Source: Actinomyces massiliensis 4401292 (GTDB lineage Bacteria; Actinomycetota; Actinomycetes; Actinomycetales; Actinomycetaceae). From it: 64,000 bases of DNA. The notes beneath the pieces are model-generated. The model was not told the DNA's origin. It ran no database searches and was given only the letters and a program-made list of their open reading frames with translations. Position numbers and translations under genes: made by a program. The stretch lies in NCBI RefSeq assembly GCF_000269805.1, contig NZ_JH711481.1, positions 783,785 through 847,784 on the forward strand, read 5' to 3'. Below, piece by piece: positions 52,237 through 61,284 of this stretch (position 1 is its first letter; every line of letters begins with the position of its first letter).

Positions 52237-53274
52237 ATGGAAGCCAACCTCCAGGCATATGAAAAAGACATGATCAGGGAATTAAGGCAGGCGGGAGTGC
52301 TTGTTAGTGACACGCAATCCGTTGTCGGCGGGCTTGGATTCCTCTTCCCGGGTCATGGGACTCATTCATCTACAATGTTTGACACCTATCTGAAGGGCTC
52401 GTCCTCCGCGGGAAAATTGATTGAAATGGCCGATGAGGTCGTTAATGAGCGCTGCGGTTATCGGCTCACCGACGCAGTGCGCGGCAATGCACGTTTTCCA
52501 ATCGAGCATCCCTGTGTGACTCAGCCGGCGATCTTCACCGCCGCTTTAGGTGGGGCTCTGATGGCGGAGGAGTACTCGCTGCATCCCAGTCTTCTCGTGG
52601 GGCACAGTCTTGGTGAGTATGCAGCGTTGGTATGTTCGGGTGTTCTGACTGCGGAGACGGGCCTTCGAATGGTCATTGATCGCGCTGAATGCGTGGCAGA
52701 TATCCCTCAAGATCGCCGTGGAGCCATGTTGGCAGTGCTTCTTGATGATGATTCGCAAATTGCCGTCGTGCGACGTGCTGTTGCCGCGCACGCGTCTCGT
52801 GGGGCGATTTCGGTGGGAGTGATCAACAGTCCCCGACAGGTCGTCGTATCCGGAGAGCACGAGTTGGTCATCTCCTGCCGTGAGGAATTGAAGCGCTCTG
52901 GTGTATCTTCAACACTGCTTCCTATCGGTGTTGGGTTCCATAGCGCGGTTCTTGCCGAGGCGGTCGCTCCTTTTGAGGAACGCCTTAAGCAGTACTCCTG
53001 GACTGCTCCGATGACGCCGGTCGTCTCATCGGTATTCGGAGGATATGTCGATTCTGATTCACTTGAGGCGCTTCCGAGTCTTCTTGCCGCTCAGCTGATC
53101 ACTCAATTTGACTTCCGTAACAGTCTCAAGGTCGCTCAGGATGCCGGGGTCGACATGTATCTTGACTGTGGCCCGCGTTCTGTGCTGAGTAAACTTGTGT
53201 CTTCTCAAATGAATCTTGGTGATGTGTCCGTTATGCATCTCGACTACGGGCCTGCTCATGCTGATCGCACGTGA
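52237..53274 (+). CDS. stand-alone malonyl-CoA:ACP acyltransferase (AT)
   Basis: This 345-residue protein opens with a 30-residue helical lead, then the AT fold: GFLFPGHGTHSS, CVTQPAIFTAALGGAL, GHSLGEYAAL with nucleophile S124, RMVIDRAECV (carboxylate-binding Arg), GVINSPRQVVVSG and GVGFHSAVL (catalytic His). The intact Arg suggests malonyl-type units. AAAGGG precedes ATG 52237. In PUFA synthases this domain is followed by ACPs and a KR in one polypeptide. Here a TGA at 53272-53274 ends it while the same frame continues, with no stop, into the ACP-KR-DH protein. Confidence 0.9.
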   Translation: MEANLQAYEKDMIRELRQAGVLVSDTQSVVGGLGFLFPGHGTHSSTMFDTYLKGSSSAGKLIEMADEVVNERCGYRLTDAVRGNARFPIEHPCVTQPAIFTAALGGALMAEEYSLHPSLLVGHSLGEYAALVCSGVLTAETGLRMVIDRAECVADIPQDRRGAMLAVLLDDDSQIAVVRRAVAAHASRGAISVGVINSPRQVVVSGEHELVISCREELKRSGVSSTLLPIGVGFHSAVLAEAVAPFEERLKQYSWTAPMTPVVSSVFGGYVDSDSLEALPSLLAAQLITQFDFRNSLKVAQDAGVDMYLDCGPRSVLSKLVSSQMNLGDVSVMHLDYGPAHADRT

Positions 53275-53289
53275 GATGTTCTCACAGCA

Positions 53290-56200
53290 TTGTCCTGGGT
53301 TCGCTCTGGAAGTGTGGCGCCCACAGACGTCGAGGTTGTTGATGCTCAGGGTGAGGTGTTTGAGGCGCCGGGGTCTGGGGTCGTTGAGGAGACTCTGGAT
53401 GGTGCCGGTGTTGACAAGGATGCGGTGTGTACCGCTTTGCGTGAGGCTTTTGCTGAGCGTACGGGTTATCCGCTTGAGCTGATTGAGGCCGATCTGGATC
53501 TGGAGGCGGATCTGGGGATTGACTCGGTCAAGCGTGTTGAGGTTGTGGGGCATGTCGGTGAGGTGCTCGGTGTGGACGTCAAGGAGCTGGACTTCAGTCA
53601 GGCCTTGAGCGTGTCTGACATCGCTGAGGTGCTGGTCGGCTCCCAGAACGTCGAGGTTGTTGACGCTCAGCGGACGGAAGCCGGAGCATCCGACGCCCAA
53701 CTGGACTCAGTCACTATCGGGTATGAAGACGAATCCTCCCGAACTGCACATCGATACGTTCCTCAGTCGGTTCGGATCAAGTCTCTTGGAGCTGAGCGTA
53801 CAATTCTCCCCGGTGACGCTATCCTAATAACGGCGGCAGATCAGTCTGTCAATGATGCCGTGAGAAAAGTTCTTGAAGAACTGAGCTTGACAGTCATCGA
53901 AATTCCCGGGGACGCGTCGGAAGCGACTATCAAACGCCTGACTTCCTCGGATCGTCTTCGCCGAGTGTCTACCGTCGTGGATCTATCCGTCCTGCGTCCG
54001 CACGCCGACGTACTGTCCAAGGGTGACGCCTGGTGGCAAGATGTTGAAGGCCAGTACACGACCGTATTCAGCGTTGCTCAAGCAACCTATGAGACCCTGC
54101 AATCATATGGAGAACATGCGTCATGGATCGCTGTAACGTCCAGTGGTGGTATGTCAGGGATGGACTTGCGAACCGTCGGCGATCCTATCGGCGGACTGAC
54201 CGCAGGATTTGTCAAGACCTTGGCTCTCGAACTGAGGCAGATGCATACTCGAATTGTCGACTTTGACGTAGTTGAGCCTAGCTCATTGGCTGGTGCTCTC
54301 AGAACCGAGTTGACTCACGAGGCTGAGAATGAAGAAATCGAGATAGGCTATATCGAAGGAGATCGGTACACGGTACGCGTTCTTCCTGTGCCAGTGTCGA
54401 GTTCTGACCGCGCAGTACGGCAGTCCCTTTCGACAGACTCTTGCGTTGTGATGTCTGGTGGTTCCCGTGGCATCGTCCGTGAGTGTGCTCTGGCGTTGGC
54501 AGAGCAGCGAAACATTCCAGTTGTGCTCCTTGGACGCTCAGACCCCGACGATCCGGAGATGAAACCATGGTTGGCCTACAGTGACGAGGACTGGGCAAAT
54601 GCCCGTGCTGAAGTGATGCGTCAGGGGCGAACTCGGCGTCCGGAGGCAAGCGTCGCCGACCTCTCCGACGAATACAGGAAAATCACTTACACTCGTCAGC
54701 TTGTCACCAATCTGGCCGACATTGACTCTCGCACTGACAAGATTCACTACCTTGTATGCGACGTGTCTGATCCAGATCAGGTTGACAAGGCGATGGCACA
54801 AGTTCGTAGCAGGTTCGGAAAGATCAGCGCCATTGTGCACGGAGCCGGCCTTGAGTCATTCGGTGCCATACCTCGTAAGTCTCTCAAAAAGACCGCCAAG
54901 GCTATTGCTGTGAAAGCCCGAGGTTTTCAGAACCTCCTGAGGTCCACAGCTGAGGATGATCTAAGCGCCTTTATATCCTTCGGATCTATTTCTGGGCGAT
55001 TTGGTATGGACGGCCAGTCGGATTACACTGCCGGCGCCTCGCTACTGGCGCAGATGGCACACATCATGTCGCGGTCGCAGTCGCAAAATCCTCGCACCAT
55101 CCCGTTCATTACCATGGAATGGACCGCTTGGGACGAGGTAGGAATGGCGACTAATCCTGAAGTCGTCTCAGTTCAGGCCAACGAGCGTGGTATGACATAC
55201 ATGTCTGTCGCCGATGGAGTTCGCCACTTTGTCGATGAAATAGAGCTTGGGACGGCGAATCCAGAGGTGCTCTACTTCGGGGAGCTTGGAAAAAATCGTC
55301 CTGCCGCTCAGGTGCCGGAACTGACTAAGAGTGGCACGCAACTGAGTGAGTTGATGGATAATTCTGGAATGATTGTCAATCGAAGTTCCTTCCCCATGGT
55401 TGACTATGCTGAGACTACTGAGTCGGGGCTTCAAACGACTCGAGTCCTGTGGACTGAGCGTGATCGCTATCTCCCTGATCACCTGGTTAAAGGAACCGCA
55501 ACCTTTCCTGGGGTACTGCATTTCGAGACCCAGATTGAAACTGCGCTCCTGCTTGCTGGTGACCAATATGCCGGAATTGAGCTCGAGCAACTTGATCTCC
55601 AGACATTCCTTAAATGCAGAGATCGGGATCATGTGACAATCCATGTTGACGCTAAACGTGTGGATGAAAAACGGATCGACACGGAATTGACTTCTGTGTT
55701 CCGTACCCCGAACGGAGATGTGCTCGATCCAAGAAGACCGCAGTCGAGCGCTACATTCCGTCTCCTTGATGAGCCGGTATCAGCTAAAGAGCCCGTGCTT
55801 GACATTGAGCATATCTTCGACGATGTGATCGGTGAGTTTGACATTGATAAGTACTATGCTCTGACTGATAGCTTCATATCATTCGGGCCAACGTTCCGCT
55901 ACCTGAATAGCGCCTTTCTTGTCGATGAGAACATAGTGGTTGGGGAACTTCAGATTCCGGGGATACCAGGACTGTTCTCTGATGTCGCCGATCCGAACTT
56001 CCGGTGCAACCCGATTCTCGTTGACAATGTTGGAAGGTTCGCCCTGATGCGGCAGCTGTGGCGCAATGGCCAGTATGTTGTTCCGACGCAAATGAAGAGT
56101 GCGCGAATGTATCGCTGCCCTCAGGTGCGCGAGCGTTGCTTCGGAAAGATGACTGTTCTGGAAGACTATGAGGATGGTTTTGACATGCGGCTCGATATCG

Positions 56201-56313
56201 TTGACGAAAACGGCTACCTGCTCTGCACTGGCGAGCATATTCGTCTGACTGCGATCGGCAGTATGCCTGAACCTGCGAATATTCTTAGCAACACTATTTC
56301 TTCAAGGATCTGA
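53290..56313 (+). CDS. ACP-KR-DH polyketide synthase subunit
   Basis: The protein has about 1,007 residues. One acyl carrier domain has LEADLGIDSVKRVEV, the motif typical of PUFA-synthase ACPs (Ser about 79). A structural SDR half (about 130-370) precedes an active ketoreductase: VVMSGGSRGIVRECALAL for NADPH, VKARGFQNLL, FGSISGRFGMDGQSDYTAGA with Ser and Tyr. The C-terminal 320 residues form a double-hotdog dehydratase: RYLPDHLVKGTATFPGV (HxxxGxxxxP) and PILVDNVGR (Asp). No ER or thioesterase is present. Start is uncertain: TTG 53290 has no ribosome site; GTG 53314 has only a weak one. Confidence 0.88.
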   Translation: MSWVRSGSVAPTDVEVVDAQGEVFEAPGSGVVEETLDGAGVDKDAVCTALREAFAERTGYPLELIEADLDLEADLGIDSVKRVEVVGHVGEVLGVDVKELDFSQALSVSDIAEVLVGSQNVEVVDAQRTEAGASDAQLDSVTIGYEDESSRTAHRYVPQSVRIKSLGAERTILPGDAILITAADQSVNDAVRKVLEELSLTVIEIPGDASEATIKRLTSSDRLRRVSTVVDLSVLRPHADVLSKGDAWWQDVEGQYTTVFSVAQATYETLQSYGEHASWIAVTSSGGMSGMDLRTVGDPIGGLTAGFVKTLALELRQMHTRIVDFDVVEPSSLAGALRTELTHEAENEEIEIGYIEGDRYTVRVLPVPVSSSDRAVRQSLSTDSCVVMSGGSRGIVRECALALAEQRNIPVVLLGRSDPDDPEMKPWLAYSDEDWANARAEVMRQGRTRRPEASVADLSDEYRKITYTRQLVTNLADIDSRTDKIHYLVCDVSDPDQVDKAMAQVRSRFGKISAIVHGAGLESFGAIPRKSLKKTAKAIAVKARGFQNLLRSTAEDDLSAFISFGSISGRFGMDGQSDYTAGASLLAQMAHIMSRSQSQNPRTIPFITMEWTAWDEVGMATNPEVVSVQANERGMTYMSVADGVRHFVDEIELGTANPEVLYFGELGKNRPAAQVPELTKSGTQLSELMDNSGMIVNRSSFPMVDYAETTESGLQTTRVLWTERDRYLPDHLVKGTATFPGVLHFETQIETALLLAGDQYAGIELEQLDLQTFLKCRDRDHVTIHVDAKRVDEKRIDTELTSVFRTPNGDVLDPRRPQSSATFRLLDEPVSAKEPVLDIEHIFDDVIGEFDIDKYYALTDSFISFGPTFRYLNSAFLVDENIVVGELQIPGIPGLFSDVADPNFRCNPILVDNVGRFALMRQLWRNGQYVVPTQMKSARMYRCPQVRERCFGKMTVLEDYEDGFDMRLDIVDENGYLLCTGEHIRLTAIGSMPEPANILSNTISSRI
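53327..53670 (+). repeat. in-frame direct repeats flanking the single ACP
   Basis: A 23-bp sequence starting ACGTCGAGGTTGTTGA occurs at 53327-53349 and 53648-53670 with one mismatch, 321 bp (107 codons) apart. This is the expected signature of a tandem-ACP array with one remaining or assembled unit. Confidence 0.8.
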
Positions 56314-56315
56314 TT

Positions 56316-58856
56316 ATGTCTATGTCGTACTCTTCTCTTGCCGTTATTGGATTTGGTTGTAATCTCCCTGGTGGTTCTAATGGTGCGGAGTCGTACTGGG
56401 ACACCATTATTCAGGGGCGTAGTGGCATTAAAAGCTCGCGCGATCAGCGATGGAACTACAGTGGGTATCTAGATGCCGACCGCACTGCACCAGAGCGCAC
56501 GTATTGTGGACTTGGGGGGCTGCTAGACGACTTTACTGTACGTCGCGGTAGGTGGTGCTCCTACACAGCGGTTGAAAAACTCAATCGCACGCAAATGCTC
56601 ATTCTAGATACAGCGATTCAGGCACTCGGCATGGCAGGGATGGCGCCGGGAGACAGCAGGCTGAAGGAAATTTCTCTCATTGTGGGAAACATGCTTGCCG
56701 ATGAGGCGTACGATCATGAGGTTCTTGGCGAGATCGCCAGGCTGGCTCTCCAGGAGGCTGTTCCGGATCCTGGAGAACGTCGGCCCTACGAGGCCAGCCT
56801 CGATCATTCACTTCCGGTAGTTGATGATAATGCCGATTCTGCCAGAGTGGTCCCTTCTGCTCTTGCGCATCCGGTCGCCACGTTACTTGGTTTGCAAGAT
56901 AGGGCTGTTGTTGTCGATGGAGCTTGTGCCTCCGGTTTGCTGGTCGTTGACGCGGCGGCTCGTTATCTACATGATCGTACGTCTCCTTTTGTTCTTGCCG
57001 TTGGGGCAATGGCGAACATGGCGATCACAGGAAACGTCAGCTTCTCCAAAATTGGTGGTCTCTCGGAAACTGACTCGACACCCTTGGATGAGAACGCTTC
57101 GGGGCTTGTTCCCGGTGAGGGTGCTGGAGCTGTGCTGCTGTGTCCGTTGGCCTATGCCCTAGAGCATGGGATGACGGTATATGGAGTGATCCGTGGTAGT
57201 GCGACTCGTACTGATGGTCGTGGTAGGGCAATATATGCCCCTAACATGCGAGGCCAGGTGTCGGCCATGAGGCAGGCAATGGCAGGCGGAAACTTCGTTG
57301 CTGATGATATCGATCATATCGAGACGCATGCAACTGGAACAAAGGCGGGAGATACAGAGGAGCTGCTTTCTGTAAAGGAAATCGCTTCCGGTCGTTGCTC
57401 AGGTCCAGTATCTTTAGGGTCGGTTAAGTCGCTTACGGGGCATGGTTTTCCGGCTGCAGGCATAGCCAATCTCGTTAAGGTTCTGCTATGCATGCAGCAT
57501 GAGCGCTTCGCGCCTGTTCATGGCGTGAAGACACCTCACAAGCTCATCAGGGAGAATCCCGACATTTTTGCTCTTCATCGAGCGCCTGCAACGTGGCCTG
57601 TTAATGACTCCCGGCCTCGTAGAGCGCTGGTCAATGCATTCGGTTTTGGTGGAGTGAACTCGTCGGTCTGCATTGAGCAGTTTGATAAACAGTACCACGC
57701 CAATCTCGTAAGAGTGGAGTCTGACACTGTGCTGCCGTCCGGGAAAGGCCGAGCCGTAGCGATTGTCGCTACCGGGCGCTGTCAGGCGACTGCCATGGAC
57801 AATGGTACACTTCTTGATGACGACATTGACTTCGACTGGCGCCATTTTAAGGTTCCTCCGGTCCTGGTTCCGCATATGGATGGCGCACAGCGTCTAGCTC
57901 TGGAGGCAACAAGGCGCTTGCTTGCTGAAAGGCAGATTGATCCGGATCGTTGTGGGATAGTGCTAGGGCAGCCTGCGGGTCTTGAGGTTCTTGCTCGTCG
58001 GTCGTTTAAGATCAGACTTCCTGAAATCGTTTCAGCGCTGCGTTCCACTCAAGGTGTGGACAGTCGAGACATCGAGGCCGTAGTCTCTGGTGTTGAAAAG
58101 ATTGCCTCGTCTATTCCTGCAACAATAGAGGCGTCTCTGCCGGGGTATATGGACAACATTGTTGCCGGCCGTCTTGCTAATGTCTTCGATGTTCGTGGGC
58201 CATCAATGGTTTTGGATGCCGGAGAAGCATCGTTTGCGGCGTCTGTTGACCTCGCAGCTCGCTATCTTGATGCAGGGGAGTGCGATCAGATGATCGTGGG
58301 TTCCGCTTTTGCGTCGAGGTCCCGTGTGCATCGAGCTGCAGGCTTGGCGTCTCAAGGACGTAACGCTTCCGTCATGCTCGTGCGCTCTCTTGAGTGGGCG
58401 CGGAAGCATCCAGAGGAGGTTTTGGCTGTTGTTGAGGTGAAGACTGTTTCAGAGGTCGAACATGACGGAGGATTCAGTAACTCGGCGAATGCTGGTTGGG
58501 TGCTTGAGACGATGGCCACTTCTCCAAACGGCTCCGGTTGGAGTGAGCAAGCGACTGTTGCTCAGTCAGGTCGGAAGTTTGGCTACAGCGTGGCCGTCTA
58601 TGGCACAGTCCTCTCATATGACGAGAAGTCGGATGGCGAATCGGCATCAATGGCGACGAGGTTGCACTTGGCGGCAGCCGACTCTCCTGAAGAAGGCTTG
58701 CGTCTGCTTTCCCGTCCCGCAGTGGCGAACGCAAACAAGGAGAATGGGCTTGGTCGTTTTCGGATGGCCGTCCTGGACTCCGATATGGAGCTGGCCGAGG
58801 TGATCTGGAGGTTCCTCGGTCAATGCGGTCGAGAAGAGGAACTCGTCCGCAAGTAG
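56316..58856 (+). CDS. ketosynthase / chain-length-factor (KS-CLF) didomain subunit
   Basis: This 846-residue protein starts 2 bp after the previous stop, with AAGGA upstream. KS half: VDGACASGL with C204, HIETHATGTKAGD (H338) and VKSLTGHGFPAAG (K371, H376), a complete Cys-His-His set. The second half (about 470-790) is a second ketosynthase fold in which the Cys site reads VLDAGEASFAASV (E637), and the histidines are lost: a chain-length-factor-like partner. KS-CLF is the build of PfaC-type PUFA synthases and type II PKSs. It condenses malonyl units on the ACP of the preceding subunit. Confidence 0.9.
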   Translation: MSMSYSSLAVIGFGCNLPGGSNGAESYWDTIIQGRSGIKSSRDQRWNYSGYLDADRTAPERTYCGLGGLLDDFTVRRGRWCSYTAVEKLNRTQMLILDTAIQALGMAGMAPGDSRLKEISLIVGNMLADEAYDHEVLGEIARLALQEAVPDPGERRPYEASLDHSLPVVDDNADSARVVPSALAHPVATLLGLQDRAVVVDGACASGLLVVDAAARYLHDRTSPFVLAVGAMANMAITGNVSFSKIGGLSETDSTPLDENASGLVPGEGAGAVLLCPLAYALEHGMTVYGVIRGSATRTDGRGRAIYAPNMRGQVSAMRQAMAGGNFVADDIDHIETHATGTKAGDTEELLSVKEIASGRCSGPVSLGSVKSLTGHGFPAAGIANLVKVLLCMQHERFAPVHGVKTPHKLIRENPDIFALHRAPATWPVNDSRPRRALVNAFGFGGVNSSVCIEQFDKQYHANLVRVESDTVLPSGKGRAVAIVATGRCQATAMDNGTLLDDDIDFDWRHFKVPPVLVPHMDGAQRLALEATRRLLAERQIDPDRCGIVLGQPAGLEVLARRSFKIRLPEIVSALRSTQGVDSRDIEAVVSGVEKIASSIPATIEASLPGYMDNIVAGRLANVFDVRGPSMVLDAGEASFAASVDLAARYLDAGECDQMIVGSAFASRSRVHRAAGLASQGRNASVMLVRSLEWARKHPEEVLAVVEVKTVSEVEHDGGFSNSANAGWVLETMATSPNGSGWSEQATVAQSGRKFGYSVAVYGTVLSYDEKSDGESASMATRLHLAAADSPEEGLRLLSRPAVANANKENGLGRFRMAVLDSDMELAEVIWRFLGQCGREEELVRK

Positions 58857-58875
58857 ATCGAGTTTCGATCTACTC

Positions 58876-58914
58876 GTGCGGGGCTCTCGATCGCCTTAGT
58901 CGGGAGCCCCGCAC
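58876..58914 (+). terminator. intrinsic terminator of the PKS operon
   Basis: Perfect 11-bp arms (GTGCGGGGCTC and complement) with a 17-nt loop, followed at once by ACCCCGTTTTTGGGG, which adds a T-run and a second short hairpin. Position 20 bp after the KS-CLF stop. Confidence 0.8.
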
Positions 58915-58966
58915 ACCCCGTTTTTGGGGTGGATGGTTTTCTATATCTTGCCATGAGGCGGTGACA

Positions 58967-59569
58967 TCAACTTCGGCTTATTCCGCGAATGACGACGTCT
59001 AGAAGAATATCGTAGGCATCGTCGTCGAGTGTTGTTACGTGATCGGAAGAGCCTCGCGCAGCGGATTGGTGCTGCCATTCAATGAATATCGCACCTTGAA
59101 CGCTGGCCCATATTGCTTCAGCTAGTTTTCTTGGGTTATCTTCGATGAAAACACCTGCCACTTGTCCGTACTGGACGATGTGGATGAGTTGTGTGAAGGC
59201 ATCGTGAGCGGCAGGTCCCGGGCGAGTGACCCACATCAGTTCATAGGCTTGAGGGGTGGCCAGCATGAGTTGGCGAACGACAATGCCTGCTTGACGGAGG
59301 CGAGTTTTAGGGTCTTGTTCGGCGATTTCGCGCAATCGACTGACCATGATTGAGAAGTGTTGCTCGGCGATAGCATCGAGGATGCCTTGCTTGTCCCCGA
59401 AGTGGTTGTAGATGCTGGCCGGTGACACGTGTGCCTGCGCTGCCACAGCGCGGATGGTTACCGCCTGCACGCCTTTGTTCTCCAGGAGGTCCGTGGCCGC
59501 CCGAACGACGGTGGGCACTAGTTTTTTTGAGGATGTGCGAGTGGTGCGGCTTGTCGGCTGTGAAGCCAT
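58967..59569 (-). CDS. TetR-family regulator, right member of the paralogous pair
   Basis: This 200-residue paralogue of the regulator at 49771-50382 has HTH GVQAVTIRAVAAQAHVSPASIYNHFGDKQGILDAI and a ligand domain of equal length. AAAGGGGG precedes ATG 59569. Convergent with the PKS operon, it forms the right border of the cluster. Two repressors with near-identical recognition helices may share operators or sense two ligands, for example precursor and product. The recognition helices differ only at VAPMSV/VSPASI. Confidence 0.87.
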   Translation of the reverse strand: MASQPTSRTTRTSSKKLVPTVVRAATDLLENKGVQAVTIRAVAAQAHVSPASIYNHFGDKQGILDAIAEQHFSIMVSRLREIAEQDPKTRLRQAGIVVRQLMLATPQAYELMWVTRPGPAAHDAFTQLIHIVQYGQVAGVFIEDNPRKLAEAIWASVQGAIFIEWQHQSAARGSSDHVTTLDDDAYDILLDVVIRGISRS

Positions 59570-59796
59570 GGGTCCCCCTTTTGTGAGAACGACCTATGGT
59601 GAGGTGGGCGAATTGTCATGTTGCTCATGATACTCGGCGTCGAAGTCCAGCGTTGTTGGGCCTTTTGAGGCGCGTAACACTGCGGTCGTCGGGGATGGGC
59701 GCTGTCAGCCGTTAGCCCGAGGCTCGTAGATCGAGGAGGCCGCTATGGGGAGCGGTGTCCATGGTTGGTGTTGGGGCGCACTCCTAGCCTCGGGGC

Positions 59797-60186
59797 ATGA
59801 GCTACGACCTCCTGATCTTCGAGCCGGACTCTGCGACCGACGATGACTTCCCCCGGTGGTGGGAGCAGGTCGTTGCCCAGTGGGACGAGCCGCAGGGCTT
59901 CAGTGCCATCGACGGCTCCACCCCGGCGATCAGGTCCATCTACCGCGACCTCATCCGCATCTTCCCTCCGTTCAACGGTCCCGACGCGCTGAATGACGCA
60001 GAGCTCGAGGATCGGGAGGCCAAGGGGTTGCCAGTCGCCGACTACACCATCGGCGCGGACTACATCTACATCAGCGTCGGTTGGTCGGATGCGAATGCGC
60101 TGGTCAAGATCGTCGGCCAGATGGCCTGGACGCAGCGGCTCGCGGTCGCCTACGTCAGCGAGGACAGCTCGATCTTCCGGCCGTAG
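59797..60186 (+). CDS. hypothetical protein, MSYDLLIFEP family
   Basis: This 129-residue acidic, cytoplasmic protein has MSYDLLIFEPDSATDDDFPRWWEQ and a later YTIGADYIYISVGWSDANALV segment. Proteins with this opening are common beside polymorphic-toxin immunity genes in actinobacteria, but I know no proven function. It stands alone after the PKS cluster with no ribosome site stronger than average. Confidence 0.6.
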   Translation: MSYDLLIFEPDSATDDDFPRWWEQVVAQWDEPQGFSAIDGSTPAIRSIYRDLIRIFPPFNGPDALNDAELEDREAKGLPVADYTIGADYIYISVGWSDANALVKIVGQMAWTQRLAVAYVSEDSSIFRP

Positions 60187-60309
60187 AAGAGGGGTCTGAC
60201 ACTGAGCCTCGAGCGTTGATGCTATCGCGGCCTCGTGTGGCTGTACTCTCTCCACAGTTCGTCCGGAGCGAGTGGGGATGCGTGGTTGGGTGCGATCGAC
60301 CCATTGGGC

Positions 60310-60948
60310 TCATAGCACCCGATAGACCTCCTCGAAGGGCAGGCGCGGGTTTCGCTCCTGGTACGCGTCTGGCCCTGGGTGACCGACGTTGATGACCAGC
60401 AGCACCTCCACGTCCTGACCGGCGAAGAACTCGGTCGCCAATGCCTCGGCGTCGTCTCCGTTCATGGGGCCGGCTGCCAGCCCGACGGCGCGAATCGCCT
60501 GAATGACGTAGGCCGTCTGGATCAGTGCTGAGGTGCGCGCCCAACGCGCCCGCATCTCCGCCCCGCCCTCCTCCAGCAGCCGCTGGTAGCGCTCGCCGCG
60601 CGGGTGCAGCCGCGGCAAGGACTCGGCGAAGGTGCGGTCGGCTGCGCAGACGAGGGTGAGAGGCGCCCCCGCGGCCTGCTCGCGATTGCCGCGAGGAAGA
60701 CAGGGCAGTAACCGCTCCCGGGCGGCGGGGGACTGCACGGCCGCCACCCGCAACGGCTGGGCGTTGACCGCCGTCGGCGCCCACTTGGCCAGCTCGTGGA
60801 TCGCCCGCAGCTGGGCGTCCGTCACCGGTTCGTCGGTGAAGGTGTAGGCGGTGCGTGCCCCGCCGAACAGCAGCGAGGCATCGGACTCGGTCAGGGCGGA
60901 CTCGCCGGGCACGGGGCCCGGAACCGGAACGGGGGAGACGACTGCCAT
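60310..60948 (-). CDS. nitroreductase-family flavoprotein (RutE-like)
   Basis: This 212-residue protein has LFGGARTAYTFTDEPVTDAQLRAIHELAKWAPTAVNAQPLRV, the FMN-binding start of nitroreductases close to RutE/malonic-semialdehyde reductases, and NVGHPGPDAYQERNPRLPFEEV at the end. It should use NAD(P)H and FMN to reduce an enal, quinone or nitro compound. ATG 60948 replaces the longer frame, whose N-terminus is out of family. No pyrimidine-degradation genes lie nearby. Confidence 0.82.
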   Translation of the reverse strand: MAVVSPVPVPGPVPGESALTESDASLLFGGARTAYTFTDEPVTDAQLRAIHELAKWAPTAVNAQPLRVAAVQSPAARERLLPCLPRGNREQAAGAPLTLVCAADRTFAESLPRLHPRGERYQRLLEEGGAEMRARWARTSALIQTAYVIQAIRAVGLAAGPMNGDDAEALATEFFAGQDVEVLLVINVGHPGPDAYQERNPRLPFEEVYRVL

Positions 60949-61284
60949 GCCTCGATTGAAGCACGTGCCGTCTCCCCCGCGGTGGAATGGCCGGTCGGGT
61001 ACCGGCCCTTCGGGCGGTGACCAGTCCTTAGGCAGCCTTACTGGCCGCCGCCCGATGCTATGGATGATGTCTCCCGAGGTGTTCTTGTTGCTCTGTGCCT
61101 CCTCCCTTCCTGCTTCTTCTGTCTTTCCTTGGCCAGGTGGGCGGGTGTGCGCCGTCCTGTGGACATCAGACAACACGAGGGGATGTTGTGGTGGTGTTGA
61201 GGCTATTGCTTATGTCGTTGCAACATGCGAACCCTCCGGGACATCTCGGTGGGTGCGTCGACCCTGCAGATATGTGACTGCGGC
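60949..61284. other. intergenic region, no gene found
   Basis: Upstream sequence of the nitroreductase gene on one side and the 3' end of the SdpI-like gene on the other. It has a locally lower GC content around 61080-61240, but I can support no promoter, riboswitch or ORF. Confidence 0.4.

Noticed and set aside
11518-53274. Genome-wide UGA recoding to explain two in-frame TGA codons
   Set aside because: Many other genes here, such as nrdD and the KR neighbour genes, end properly at TGA with family-typical C-termini, so UGA is a normal stop.
49146-58856. Enediyne gene cluster
   Set aside because: No single PKSE protein, no PKSE-type thioesterase and none of the conserved enediyne companion genes; the KS-CLF fusion points to the PUFA-like side.
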